Source of the DNA: Zygnema cylindricum
Lineage: Eukaryota > Streptophyta > Zygnematophyceae > Zygnematales > Zygnemataceae
Direction: 5' to 3'
DNA length: 64,000 nucleotides
Assembly (NCBI GenBank): GCA_037447655.1
Contig: JBBHKE010002990.1
Coordinates: forward strand, 1-64,000
Numbering within the stretch: position 1 is the stretch's first letter; every line of letters begins with the position of its first letter. Positions 33,420 through 45,679 of this stretch are shown here, piece by piece. The translations under genes and the position numbers were made by a program. The notes beneath the pieces are model-generated. The model made no database searches. It saw only the letters and a program-made list of their open reading frames with translations, and was not told the origin of the DNA.

Positions 33420-35229
33420 GGTTATGGGCCTGTCATCAAAAATTCCTATCTTCTTGGGGGAAAAATATGTTTACTAGGCGGATATGGTGGAGACTCACTT
33501 TGAGAATGTTAATCTGTTGGATATATTGGATGGATCCCTAGATGAATCGGATCCGTCTTGGTCTAAGAAGAATTCACAGTTTCGTTCTATTTTAAAATTT
33601 GTATATCTGAGGACTTAGCTATGTCTCGCATAAAAATGAAAACGGCGATTGACATCTCGAAATCTCTTAAAGTTGATTATGAAAAAGCTAATGTCCAAGA
33701 AGAACTTCTATTAGCTGGAAAAATTTGGGACTAAAGTACATTGGCGGCATGATGGTTAAATGCTAACAAATTTTGCATCCTTATAGATGCCCATGCTTGT
33801 GCAGGTGGCACATTTCCTAAGTTTCAATAGGCAGCATTGCTAATGAGAAGTCTCCCTTGTAGTATGAAAGGAGCGTGTGATACGCTCAAACAAAAAGATA
33901 AGGCTAGCTGGACTTTACAGTTAACAATTAATATTTTACTAGAGGAGGAAGCTACATCTAAAATTCTCGATGCTGAGCTAGTAGAGGCTTTCAATAGAGA
34001 CTTTGAGAAAGCAATTTAATCACAGAAATCGATTTAATCAAGAGAAGAGTTAAGACACTTTAATCAGGGTGGCAATAGACAATCGAAAAATGCTTATTTC
34101 TATTGTAGTGAGAGAGGTCATGGATATAAGTTTTGTCTTAAGCTTTAAAAAGCTAACGAAACACGTTTATACAAAACATGTTTGAACAGGCCGGGATGGC
34201 AACAAAGCCAGTTTTACAAAAACTTCACAGGGCTTACACCTCGTGGAAATACACTATTTTCAAGATCTTTGTCACACCAGGACAAGATTTTGAACCTTTT
34301 CGAGGAGGATGAAGCGGATCTATTTGTTATGGCGACAGCAATGGAGGGTCCAAAGAACCCTGGATGGATAATGGATACAGGAGGGTCAGCCCACATGTGC
34401 TGGAACAAGACTATCTTCAAAAATTTGAAACCAACACAGGAAAAGAATATTTACTATGCATGTGGAATGAGTATACAGACTCGTGCTCTGGGTGATGTGT
34501 CATTGTTAGGCAATCTAGAGGGAAAAGCAATTGAAATGACTCTTCACAATGTCCTCTTTGTCCCCGACTTTAAAAAAAATCCGTTTTCTACGTCTTTGAT
34601 AGAGAGTAAAGGCTTTGAGGTCAATTCGAAACATGGTCGGCAGGTTGTTAGCAAAATGGCAAAATTGCAGTTACAGGTACAAGAGATAATAGCAAAATGT
34701 ACCGTATGGATAAAGATAATACCAAGGAGAATGATGTTCTCTACTCCGGTGTTGTGCACTCAGGTGAGTTGTGGCATTAAAGATTAGGCCATGTAAATTA
34801 TGATAGTTTAAGAAAAATGGTACTTGCTGGCAAAATAGATAGTGTCTTTGTGACTGATCACCCGGTTAAAAAGTGTGATGGTTGTGCTTTAGGCAAAGTA
34901 CACAGACTGCCATTCCCTACCGAGTGTGAACATCGGTCAACTAGACTTTAACAACAAATTCATTCTCATGTTTTTGGTCCTGCAAATGTGCCATCTACCG
35001 GGGGGATGAAAGATATCGTCACCTTCACATATGATTTTACCAAGTTTACAAAGGTTCACTTCATGAAAGAAAAGAGCGAAGTGTTTTTTTCACTTTAAAA
35101 ACTACAAAGTCTGGGTGGAGAAACTATATAACTTGCCAATTCTGACACTCAGATCGAACAACGGTGGGGAAAATACATCGAAGGAATTTTAGACATTTTC
35201 ACTCTAGGAAGGTATAATTCATATGTTTA
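33361..35229 (+). pseudogene. Copia B gag, protease and integrase, truncated and broken
   Basis: Gag starts MSTSTTTAAPPLAPVVVEQQ at 33361 and continues over the LTR end into VMGLSSKIPIFLGEKYVY, then a stop. A zinc knuckle at about 34095-34136 has tyrosine at the first cysteine position (YFYCSERGHGYKFC). The protease at about 34362-34400 keeps DTG (WIMDTGGSAHMCW). The integrase zinc region (RLGHVNYDSL, CDGCALGKVHRLPFP) and the start of the core follow, with stops and frameshifts. The core is cut at 35229, where a minus-strand copia end is inserted. The missing RT/RNase H may be the piece at 52351-53371. Confidence 0.7.
33420..33430 (+). other. Copia B primer binding site, half-tRNA-iMet type
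   Basis: GGTTATGGGCC directly follows the LTR terminal CA. It is complementary to the anticodon loop region GGCCCAUAACC of eukaryotic initiator tRNA-Met. Confidence 0.6.
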
Positions 35230-36002
35230 TGTTGTTCTACAACTAGCGGTGCAGGTGGAGGAGCAGCAGTAGTAGTAGAAGTAGACATGATACACTCTTA
35301 GAAGCTTTCAAGAATCCTATCAAACTGCTGTTCTCAAGTTCTTACCAATTCTCATAGAAGCATCCAAACCTCACAAAACTCTATCAGAATATAGAGTAGC
35401 AAAAAACTGCTAACTCCCAAAGTTTGAGCACAATTGACCCGACAACACTCAAGATATAATACTCAAAAGTTTCCCAAAAACTGTTTGCAGTTTCACTACT
35501 TCGAAGTCTGGATACATAATATGTTATGAGTCCTAAGTCTTATACTTGTGTTGAACTGGCAACACCACTGTACTTGAGAGGTACATCAAACCACCAAGCT
35601 ACCACTAATCTGTCAAGCTACCATTGAGCTATCACTAAGCTACCACTGAGCTATCACTAAGCTACCACTGAGTTACCCACTAAGTTACCAGTGAGTTCCC
35701 ACTAAGTTGACTAGAATCGTATCTATCGCAGTTGCTCTATCCTGTATAGAATCACATTAAGAATATTAGACGTTGCGTTGTACGTACGGACCATATCAAA
35801 TATAATCGTGGTTGCCTTGTCCTGTCTGTGTTGCAGCTTCGCTGCTGTGCTGCTCTGCTGTATAGCAGCTGCTCTACTGTATAGCAGCTGCCCAGCTCTG
35901 TTGTATAGTAACTGTGGTGCTCTGTCTATATAGCAGCTGCGCTACTTTGTCTGTAAAGCAGCTGCGCTGTGCTGAGACTGAAAGCTTTCCAAAAAGACAA
36001 CA
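35230..36002 (-). repeat. 3' LTR of a minus-strand copia element
   Basis: Read on the minus strand it begins TGTTGTCTTTTTGGAAAGC after the polypurine TAGGGGAG, and ends TAGAACAACA at 35230. It includes the family's gag ATG segment (MSTSTTTAAPPP). It has tandem units AGCTACCACTG/AGCTATCACTA at about 35597-35712, and GTATAGCAGCTGC-type units at about 35830-35975. Confidence 0.8.
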
Positions 36003-36162
36003 CTCCCCTAAAGATTTAGACTCGGTATCCCGGCGCAGCTGCGGTGATAAACTAGCGCAGCATCGCAGCATAGCAATATAACAATTAGCAAGTCACCCAG
36101 TCCCACTACCTCACAATGGTGGATTTATCGCAGAGTGGCAGTATAGCAGTGCAGCAATTCAA

Positions 36163-37661
36163 CTATTCACTTAATCCCACTGTGTCCCTACAATACTTCA
36201 GCTTAGGAGCAGGAAGAGCTTTAGTGAGCATATCAGCAATCATTTTTGCATCTGGCAAATAACATAATTTAAGCCCTCTAGAGAACACATTTTCTCTTAC
36301 AAAGTGTAATCGTACATCCATGTGTTTACTTTTGTAATGATGACTCAGGTTAGAAGCAATGGCAATGGCAGCCTGGTTATCACACCAGATCACGTGTGGA
36401 CCAACTTGCATGTATCCTAGTTCTTGTAATATGGATTTTACCCATAAGAGTTCTTTGAGGGCCGAGCTTGCTGCCATATATTCTGACTCCATTGTTGATA
36501 GTGTTGTAACCTTTTGAAGTTTGCTGCTCCAGGAGCAAGTACCGTTCTCAATTTGCAGAACGAATCCCGTTGTGTACTTCCGGCTTGGCATGTCGCCATA
36601 GCTTGCATCACTCCACGTTTGCAGTTTTACTTCTCCTCCCCCTAGTGTGAGTTTGAGGTCTTTGGTTCCAGCCAAGTATCTTAAGACTCTTCTTGCTGCA
36701 TCAAAGTCATATTTTCTAGGATTCTTTAGACTTCTGCTTAGTACCCCAACTGCTACAGCAATGTCAGGAAGGGTACAGTTCATGAAATATATTAAGCTTC
36801 CCACTATTTGTCTATAAGGTATTAGTGTCATAGGATCATTCTCCCCTGACTCTAAATACTCGCTAATAATGCCCGCTGGTTCTGTCTCTTCTCCCTGGAT
36901 ACCCAAAATATACTTTGCCTCACCGAGGTCTTTCATCTCGAACCGTGAGTTTAGAACAGTTTTGATTTTGTTGATTTCAGCCATTGATTTGCTAATTTAT
37001 AATAAATCATCTACATACACCGGTATATACACTATCCCATTTTCACCCTTTAGAACGTAGACAGAGTGGTCACAACTTATCCTTTGAAATCCTAGACTGG
37101 TCAAAAATTCATCAAGCTTCAGATTCCATTGCCTAAGGGCATGTTTTAGGCCGTACAAGGATTTTAGCAATTTGCATACTAAGTGCTCTTTTCTTGGTTC
37201 CATATATTTTTCAGGCTGCTGCATGTAAATGGTCTCTTCTAGTTCTCCGTGCAAAAAGGCCGTCTTTACATCCATCTGATGAATTTCCATATCTTTTATA
37301 GCAGCTAGGGACAGCAAAATCCTAACTGTTGGAAATCTTACAACCAGAGAAAATGTTTCTTCAAAATCGATTCCTTCCTTTTGATTATACCCCTTCGCCA
37401 CAAGTCTGGCCTTATAGCGTTCAATGGTGTTATCGGGATTTAACTTCACCTTGAATACCCATTTGCTGCCGATCGCTTTCCGGTCCGAAGGAAGGTCCAC
37501 AAGTTCCCAAGTTTGTGCCTCCATGATTGACTTCATTTCGTCGTTTGCCGCCTCAATCCAGTGATTCCGCTCTGGTGATGAGAAGGCCTCTTCGATGGTC
37601 AAAGGCTCCCCTGAGGCTGTCGAGTAGGTAAACTGAGAGCTTGCTTGCAGGCGGCAACAAG
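36163..37661 (-). pseudogene. Minus-strand copia reverse transcriptase and RNase H, 5'-truncated
   Basis: One frame runs from about 37661 to the stop at 36163. It has reverse transcriptase ([45 protein letters not shown]) and RNase H (TWSDASYGDMPSRKYTTGF, STMESEYMA, WCDNQAAIAIA). One TAA at 36994-36996 falls just after YVDDLL. About 50 residues are missing after YILGIQ compared with related copies. Upstream of RT the element is cut, and at 37662 it joins an LTR fragment of copia E on the other strand. The insertion lies inside the integrase of copia B. Confidence 0.8.
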
Positions 37662-37715
37662 TCTGAATAGAAATAAAGAAACCGAGGCAGTCTACCTCTA
37701 ACTTCTCTCTCCAAT
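37662..37715 (+). repeat. LTR fragment of copia E
   Basis: TCTGAATAGAAATAAAGAAA and the bases after it match the copia E 3' LTR at about 40699-40752. It is followed directly by internal sequence, so most of the 5' LTR and all of gag and protease are deleted. Confidence 0.7.
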
Positions 37716-37716
37716 T

Positions 37717-40650
37717 TCTGCTAGTTTTGAGGAGGATGTCTATTTCATTGCTGAGAAAGGTAGCCATGGAATGTTTAGGCTGATCTTAAGTAATGAAACA
37801 AAGAAACTTTATTATGCTGGTGTTCATGATATTATGATGTGGCATAAGAGGCTTGGGCATGTGAATCTAGATAAGTTAAGAGAGATGAAAAAGATGGGAG
37901 TGGTGGAAGGGATTCAGTTCAGTGAAAGTGATGATATAAGTGATTGTAGTGGATGTGCTCAAGGTAAAGCACACAGATTACCCTTTCCTAAGTCAGCCAC
38001 CTACAAGGGAGAAAAAAATTCTAGATCTAGTACACATAGATATTTGGGGACCGGCTAAAGTGCCCTCACCGGGGGGGAAGAGATTTATGATGACTATAAC
38101 TGATGATTGGTCTTGGTATTCCCGGGTATATTTTTTGAAAAACAAGTCCGAAGCTGAGGATTGTTTAAGACAATATAAAGCATGGAGCGAAAAACTCCAT
38201 GAAACTCCAATCAAGAGAGTAAGGAGTGATAATGGTGGAGAGTATACTTCTAACTAGTTTGAGAATTTTCTGAGGGAAGATGGGGTTCAACATCAAAAGA
38301 CAGTTCCAAAAAATCCGGAACAGAATGGGGTAGCTGAAAGGTTAAATAGAACACTAAGTGATAGTGCTAGAAGTATGTTGTCAGATAAAAAGATAGGAAA
38401 AAGGTTTTGGGCAGAAGCAATGAACTGTGCTAATTACCTCAAGAATAGAGTTCTTACTTCAGCTATAAAAGATCAAACACCTTATGAGAGATGGACAGGC
38501 CGGAAACCAGACATATCTCACTTAAAGGTTTTCGGCAGACAAGTGTTCAATCTAGATACTGATTGGTCCAATTGGAAGCTAGATCCTAAAGGAAAACCGG
38601 GATACTTATTAGGATATGATGAGGATGTTAAAGGATATAGAGTTTATGATCTAAAAAGGGAAGATATAATCTTAGTAAAGCATCTAGTAGTTATGGATGA
38701 AGGAAAGTCTGTGGATCCCTTCAAATATACGAAGTCAGTAAAAATCAGATTTGAGTCAGAAAATTTCGATGACTTTGAGCTTCCTAACTATCCACGTTTT
38801 AGAGAAGATGACATTCTTGCAGGTACAAATCAGACCGAAAAGGACCCGGCTGTGGAAACTCCAGTGACAACTCTACTCGAAGCGGAAGACGTGGTGGAAA
38901 TTGATTCGGAATCAAGGGATAGGGGAGAAGTCGAGTTTGTTCGAAAGAATCCACGAGAACCATCTATTCCGGCCTCAGATTTTGAGGGGGGGAGGAGAAG
39001 TAGCAAAAGGCTGCAAGAAAAACAGGTTAATAACAAGGTAACTAAACTATCTCATCAAGATGAACCTCAAACTTATGGAGAGGCGATGACTTGTCCAGAA
39101 AGAAACCGGTGGAAGACAGCCATCAATGAGGAGATGGCTTCAATCATGGCAGCCGATACTTGGGAGCTGGTGGACTGTCCACCTAACCGAAAACCAATCG
39201 GTTGTAAGTGGGTTTTCAAATTAAAACCGAACCCAGATAACACAATCGAGCGCTACAAGGCCAGATTAGTGGCAAAGGGATTTACACAAAAGGAAGGAAT
39301 TGACTACGAGGAAACCTTTGCTCCGGTGGTCAGATTTCCCTCCGTCCGCATACTTCTCAGTTTAGCGGCGGCGGAAGACATGGAAGTGCACCAGATGGAC
39401 ATATAAACAGCCTTTTTGCATGGAGAATTGGAAGAGGAGATCTTCATGCGACAACCCGAAGGGTTTGTGGAAGAAGGAGAGGAGAGTAAGGTATGCCGGC
39501 TGATTAAATCTCTTTATGGTTTGAAACAGGCACCTCGACAATGGAATAAGAAGCTTGATGAGTTTCTTACCGGTCTGGGATATATTCGGATCAGCTCAGA
39601 TCACTCAATCTATGTTTTCGAAGATGAGGAAGGTTTGATATTTATTGCAATTTATGTTGATGATTTGCTTGTATTAAGTAAATCAATGGAAAAAATTAAC
39701 AAACTGAAAACCGATCTTAAGGGGAGATTTGAAATGAAGGATATGGGAGAAGCAAGATATATTTTGGGAATTCAAGTAGAGAGAGACCGAAAAAGGAAAA
39801 TTATAAGACTGACTCAAAAAGAAGCAATAAGGAACATGCTTGAAAAATTTCAAATGGATAAAGCTAATAGTTGTACAACTCCAATGGAGTTGAAGAAGGG
39901 AAGTGAGGGGAGTGAGGAAGAAGGAGTCATAGTCTTAGACGAGGAATTATCTCTTGATGAACAGAAGTTCATGAAGACAATTCCTTACAGGCAAGTAGTG
40001 GGAAGTCTAATATATTTTATGAATTGTACCCGGCTGGATTTAGCTGCAGCTGTAGGAGTGCTGAGTAGAAGTCTAAATGCTCCCACTAAGAAGGATAGGG
40101 AGGCAGCTAAGAGAGTCCTTAGATATCTGGTAGGAACTAGGGATCTATGGTTGCATTTGGGTGGGGAGAATACTGACATCACTACCTGGAGTGATGCCAG
40201 TTATGGTGATGCTCCGATGAGGAGATGCACTTCTGGATATGTATTATATGTGGGTGATGGGGCTTGCTGTTGGAGTAGTAAACAGGAAAAGGTTTTTGCT
40301 CATTCCACCATGGAGGCTGAGTATATGGCCTCTTGCTCTGCTGTAAAAGAATTGATGTGGGTCAAGTCTTTGCTTGGTGAGCTTGGCCACCTTAAGAGTG
40401 GTGTGCAGAAAATATTTTGTGATAATCAGGCAGCAATCGCTATTCTTCTGCCAATCCTAAACATCATTTTAAAGCCAAACACATGGACATCAGACTCAGC
40501 TTTGTTAGAGAGAAAGTAGAAAACAAAATAATCAGTTTAGAGTACAGACCAGATAGTGAGATGGTAGCTGATATGATGACCAAACCTGTGCCTTCCCCTA
40601 AGCTAATTTTTTGCAGGGAGAAGTGTGGTCTGAAATTAAAGATTGACTAG
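37717..40650 (+). pseudogene. Copia E integrase-reverse transcriptase-RNase H, 5'-truncated
   Basis: It starts in the pre-integrase region (DVYFIAEKGSHGMFRLI-like). The integrase zinc region (WHKRLGHVNLDKLREM, CSGCAQGKAHRLPF) and core with D, D, E (TDDWSWYSRV, SDNGGEY, NGVAERLNR) follow. Reverse transcriptase ([29 protein letters not shown]) and RNase H (TTWSDASYGDAPMRRC, STMEAEYMAS) come next. Defects are a shift in an A-run near 38011-38018, TAG at 38255, TAA at 39404 and a shift near 40445. The C-terminus ends CGLKLKID at the TAG 40648-40650. It is the best-preserved pol of this family in the window, but it is not functional as written. Confidence 0.8.
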
Positions 40651-40663
40651 AAAATAAGGGGAG

Positions 40664-41702
40664 TGTAGAAACTAATGGTTTAAAAAGTATTTTCTAGGTC
40701 TGAAAAGAAATAAAGAAGCCGAGGCAGTCTATCTCTAACTTCTCTCTCCAACTCTCAAACTTGTTGCAGTCACTAAGAAATTGAAGAGGAAGCTAGAGCC
40801 ATGGCTACCTAGGCTATCCTGAGGTTTACGGGAAATTTATATTAGTTAGGGTTTATTTATTTAAAAGGTATGTGGCGGCGACAGGAATTGATCCTTGTAC
40901 CTACCGGCCGGCAGACAGGAAATAGCAGCTAGCCTTAACCGTTAAGTCTAGGATTATTGTTACGTAGTATATAGTTTGATAATTATTTAAATATGTATAC
41001 GTACGATAATTCATTTAACTATAATTGATTACGTGATACATAGATCCGATACGGATTACGATACGGATGACGAATCAATACCGCGCATTTGTTTCGTAAG
41101 TGAAACAAATACCGCGCATGTATTTATTACGGCTACGATTAAATTACATTCTAATCGGACGGCCGTAATTAGCGCCGAGATCGCGGAGGAAGATTTCGGC
41201 GGTTTGTGGCCATCGCCACATCGGATGACGCGTGGCGAAATTACATTGGATCGTGGAATCTCTAGAGATTATGGCAGCGAATCCGGATATGACATGTGTC
41301 GACATTTAGGGCATGTCGTACAATGTCCGTACCTAAAGTACACCGGCAACTGTACTTTTGAGTACGGAACTCAATTCTGATTGGTTCCGTTCATCAGTAG
41401 ATAGAGTCTGTAAGAGAGATAGGACTTAGAAAAATTTAGAAGATAGGACCCTCTCTCCCAGAGAGCTTTTGTATAAATGGTCAACTTTGACCCTCCATAA
41501 CTTACTGCTCAGGGGAGCAAATTCAGAGATTCTTTTTGCTATCGACTCAGGGGAGTCTTGCCTTCTTAAGGGTGCAGGTGGTCAGGGTTTTTGTCTGCCA
41601 GGGTGGCAGTTATTTTTGCTGAAACACAAAGGGGTCAGGATTATCCTAGAGGCTTCTTAGAAGCTGTCTACTCTGAGGACTTATGGAGGTCTCAGAGTTG
41701 CA
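40664..41702 (+). repeat. Copia E 3' LTR
   Basis: It begins TGTAGAAACTAATGG directly after the polypurine tract AATAAGGGGAG and ends CTCAGAGTTGCA. It shares with copia C and D LTRs the GTAC-rich dyad (about 41315-41366), a TATAAAT box near 41472 and the terminal ATGGAGGTCTCAGAG, which carries the gag start codon. The gypsy LTR starts immediately after it. Confidence 0.8.
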
Positions 41703-42290
41703 CCTTATACAAGCAAAGTTTGTCCTATCGATAGTTCCAAAGTCAAAGCAATACCAGGAGCCAATCATCGGCCAAGAATTGTTGTCATACGGACATAAGA
41801 CAAAACATGTTGTACGACACTCAGGGCAAAAAGTTAGGCGACTAGCTCTGGCTAGATTAGAAGCCACGTGGTTTTTTATAACCGAATCCTGAGCAACAAA
41901 GTTCTAAATTCACGTGAAACGTCTAACTTTGACTCACATTAATAAATGCTCTACCCGGCTGGTGGACCTGAACTAAAGTCCTACTGACAGCCAACAGCAA
42001 ATCTACAAGACTATCCCAAAACTTACGTGGCGTTCCACAATGTAGTCCCCAACGGGACGGTTGGCAACTGGTCACATGTAACAGGATGGTAATCTCTGGA
42101 ACGGAGTAACTTTGTCGTCCGGCCTCCTTTAGGCGCGAAATAAACTGCGTTCCGTTTAGTTAGGAAATAGAAGAATCTGGTTCGGCTGAGTGCGCTCCCT
42201 TCCCCGTACTTTGATGACCGTAAAGAGGAAAAAGGCCCGGGGATCCTTGGTAAGATTTTAGGGGTGCCTGTGAAGCACATGAGTTTGACA
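41703..42290 (-). repeat. Gypsy 3' LTR
   Basis: It matches 51761-52350 almost base for base, for example TTTGTCCTATCGATAGT and GTAACTTTGTCGTCCGGCC, with scattered substitutions. Confidence 0.9.
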
Positions 42291-42598
42291 ATTGTCGAGC
42301 GTGCCGGAAACATCGGAGGAGGGCCCACTGCCCCGGGTGATTCGCATTGGACTCCTGCAAACAACCTTCCCCAGAATGGGAATGCTCCCTAAAACCATGC
42401 CTGTGCCCAATGATGCGCGCCTTGTTCCTATGGGCATGTATGCAAAGGTGTGGATGAGTGCTTGGGGAGGGCGAAAAGATATCCCCTCCCCCCTCTACTT
42501 CCCCCTCCCAGGAGGGGGAAAGGAGGGAACCCTTAGAGGTGGATCCATGTTCTTGATTTCCCCCCCTCTTAGTCAACTGTGACTAAGACTTTAAAATA
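42291..42598 (-). other. Non-coding 3' region of the gypsy element
   Basis: It lies between the end of pol and the 3' LTR. I see no coding frame of note. It has a C/T-rich patch at 42483-42512, which is purine-rich on the element's sense strand. A classical polypurine tract directly at the LTR is not evident. Confidence 0.5.
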
Positions 42599-44115
42599 TT
42601 ACCCCCCCAATTCGCAGTTCCCGCAGAACCAGAGAGCAGGGGGTTTAGGAGGAGGGTCCCAAGAGGAGGGGAGACAAGATTGATGCCAACACTGGTTGCA
42701 GCGATCAGAGACCAGTACTGAATTCTGGGAGAAAGATAAGAGGCATTCGGAGGAACACAAAGGGGGATCAGCAAAATAGGTAAGGTGGAAAGTAGGTTCG
42801 TTTTCCAATCCCCGGAGGTGACAAGTGGCCACATTGATCTGATTTTCTTTGATCTTCCGCCCATCCTTCCCCTCAAGTGTCAAGACCCCCTTATTGGAGA
42901 CTTCCACTAACTTCAAAATCACCCTCCCCGCTGAAATGTCCAGAGTGTCATTTTTCTGTTGCATCCGATACACAAAATCCCCGGGTAGAAATCGCCGTTG
43001 CCGCGGGACAAAATTCCCGCTACGGCGTTGCGAATACCAGAGTTGATCTCAGTGCTGAGCTGCTTGTAAATTCCCCATGGCGAGAGGCATTTCTCGGTGA
43101 AATACCTTGGCCCTGTCGGCAATCAATTTTTCAAGCGTTCCCTTGCTGTCCATCTCCGGAAGGACCACTGCTTGGGCCGAGGCAGCGCCGGGGAGGATGG
43201 GGTGCCGTCCGAACAAAATGAAATATGGAGTGTAGGAGTGGAGGGATGCTTGCCAACTGAATCGGTACCCCATGGCGATCCAAGGCACCCTTCTATCCCA
43301 CTCTCCTAGATCCTCTTCCACAACATATTTACGCAGTGACCGCTTCACTGTCTACACGCACCTTTCGGCCAAACCGTCGGCTTGTGGGTGGTCTCGGCTG
43401 GTCAAGCGGTGGTCGATGAGGCAAAATTCCAACAAGTTGGAGAATTCTCCCGCAAATTCGGAGCCCTGGTCGGTCAGAACTTCGGCTGGTGCCCCAAATT
43501 GGGAAAGCACTCTCTACAAGAATGCGTCCGCAATCGCCTTGGACTCCTTCCTGGGTAAGACCACCAATTCGATCCACTTGGAAAAATGCTCTATCATTAC
43601 CAACACAAAGCGGTTCCCTCGTCTGCTAGTGGGGAGACGACCCAGCAAAACTAGAGACCACCGATAAAACATCCCCTTGATAGGAAGGGAATGAAGCTAA
43701 GCACCTCCCTTTTTGTCGAAACTGCTTTGACTCTGTCACGAGAGGTACACGTCTGCACAATCCGGTTGACTTGGGTCCGCAACCCGTGCCACCAATACGA
43801 TCTTGCGACCAAGGAGGTGGTACGTTTCTGCCCAAAATGGCCACACTGCTGGTGAAGGTTAAAAATAAGAGTCTCCCTGTCGGCCGGGGGAGGAACCACT
43901 TTCCTCGTCCCATCTGCCCACTTCCGGATTAAGATGCCCCTTTCCCACTCGTATGCCGCCATTCGTGTTTGCACCCGAGATAACCGCACTCCTGACAAAT
44001 GCGGAAGAGGGAAACCTTTTTGAACAGATTGGAGTGCATCAGGATTGTTCCAAATATCTTTCCGTCCGGCCCCTATTGGCGCCTGCCCCTCCACGTTTGC
44101 AGAGAAAGTGGACAT
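42599..44115 (-). pseudogene. Gypsy integrase with C-terminal PHD finger
   Basis: The zinc region lies at about 43780-43890 (LHQQCGHFGQKRT, then QTCTSR with the last cysteine lost). After a frame change near 43650 the core continues in one frame to the end. It shows MIEHFSKWIELV (first catalytic D replaced by E), LTDQGSEFAGEF (D present) and ADGLAERC (E present). The C-terminal SH3-like domain reads PGDFVYRM, LEGKDGRKIKENQINVATCHL. Directly after it, at 42614-42757, is a PHD finger. Stops interrupt the frame at 43049 and twice in the core. A chromodomain would be usual at this place in chromoviruses. Confidence 0.75.
42614..42757 (-). other. PHD finger at the end of gypsy pol
   Basis: The spacing is C-x3-C-x11-S-x2-C-x4-H-x2-C-x16-C-x2-C, with the characteristic SVLVSDRCNQCWHQSCL and a tryptophan two residues before the last cysteine pair (LWFCGNC). 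All C4HC3 ligands are present except the third, which is serine. PHD fingers bind histone H3 tails, typically reading lysine 4 methylation. Here one would expect it to direct integration, by analogy with chromodomains. Confidence 0.7.
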
Positions 44116-44136
44116 TTCCCCCCGAGATTTAGGTAG

Positions 44137-45671
44137 CTAAATAAAGGCAGAGGAAGCTCGAATGAGTCCCAAACTGATTTCAGGGTCCTCATCATGGCGG
44201 GCCTTGGTGGAATCTCTCGTGGAAGGGTTAGGATTTCTGCTAAGTCCGTCGGCACTCCCATGAATCTCTCCGGCCCGGTGGATAATGTCGAAGTCATATT
44301 CCTGCAGTATTAACACCCACCTGGCGAGCTTGCCAGTGAGCTTGCTGTTCTCCATAATCCACTTGAGAGGCTGGTGATCCGTGATCAGAGTGAAATGGAT
44401 TCCGTATAGGTATGGTCTGAAGTGTTGGATGGCCCATACCGCCGCCAGTAATTACCCGTGATAGCTGTTGTAATTCCCCTCCGCTCGGTTATAACTCTTG
44501 CTGGAGTAAGCTACCACATATTCAGCACCAGCATCATCCATTTGGGCTAAAACAGCTCCCAATCTAAACCTGCTCCAATCAGTGTAAAGGAGGAAGGGTA
44601 TTTGGTGTCAGGCATTCGGAGCTCTGGGTGTTGCTTCAGAGAATCCTTGAGGAACTGGAAGGCAATCTGTTGCTCTTCTGTCCACTGCCACTCCTGGTCT
44701 TTCCGCAGCAACTGGTTCAGAGGCTGAGCGTGGCTGCTAAATTCAGGGATGAATCTTCGATAATAGGTAGCTAGGCCTAAGAACGTGCGGAGTGCAGAGA
44801 CGTCCTGGGGAGGGGGTAGGGCATCAAGGGCCGCAACTTTGACCATATAGGGACCCACTGTCCCGGGTGTAACTTCGTGTCCCAGGTAAATAATTTTCTG
44901 CACCCCAAAAGTTCCCTTACCCGGGTAACATTTCAAGCCCGCTGCTTCGAGAGCTCAGAGTACAATCTGTATGTGCTCCATGTGTTCCTCAAAGGTCTTC
45001 GAGAAGATAATCACATCGTCTATATAGCACCGTGCACAGTCAATTCCCCGGAGTGCCTCGTCCATGGCACGTTGGAATTTGGTTGGCGCATTCTTCAACC
45101 CGAATGGCATATAGAGCCATTCAAACAACCTGGACCCTGCCCAAAAAGCTGTCATTTCCCGGTGCTTTGGCTTAATCGCGATCTGGTGGAACCCATTTTT
45201 CATGTCTTATGTGGAGTAAATGGTGGCCTCGGCCAGCGAGTCAAAAATCTCTTCCAGGGTAGGCATTGGGTATCGGTCAGATACGGTTGCAGTATTAAGC
45301 ATCTGGTAATCTCCACACATCCGAAAGTCTACCGTTTTCCCAGATGAGTCCTCCTTGGGTGTGAGAACAGTTGGAGACGCAAATCCATGGAGTCCGGTAC
45401 TTTCTTGAACGAATCCTGCTTCTACCAGAGTTTGTACCTTTGTAGTGATGAACTCTTTTTCTTTGAAACTGAGAGGGTACTGCTTGTACCAAACAGTAGA
45501 CGTCTCGTCTATTAAATCGATTCGAAATGGGGTTCCTTTGTAGATGCCTACGTCGGTATCTAACCAAGAAAACACTTGTTTGTTCTTCTCCAACAGGTTG
45601 GAGAGTTGGGCCTTTTGCTGAGGGTATAATTGCTCCCCTAAGGTCCAATCTATCTTTCCGGGTTCCACCAC
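44137..45671 (-). pseudogene. Gypsy reverse transcriptase and RNase H
   Basis: RT shows ASPTVLTPKEDSSGKTVDFR, MCGDYQMLN, LYMPFGLKNAPTKFQ and the YIDD active site at about 45015-45026. The thumb has YLGHEVTPG and FLGLATYYRRFIPEFS. RNase H follows after a frameshift near 44575: DWSRFRLGAVLAQ, AYSSKSYNRAEGNYNSY, TLITDHQPLKWIMENSKL, ending HRAGEIHGSADGLSRNP. In-frame stops include a TAA near 45204 and one after NSYHG near 44450. Confidence 0.8.
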
Positions 45672-45679
45672 TCCCCAGG

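Noticed and set aside
35580-35975. CRISPR-like array because of regularly repeated short units
   Set aside because: Units are imperfect, lack unique spacers and are simple minisatellites within a copia LTR of a eukaryotic genome.
37640-37767. N-terminal extension of the minus-strand RT frame to 37767
   Set aside because: The extension is translated backwards through an LTR scrap and copia E sequence. It is a junction artefact, not a copia domain.
42292-42582. Plus-strand open frames opposite the gypsy 3' region
   Set aside because: They are antisense shadows in a C/G-rich stretch of the element, without any similarity to a known protein.
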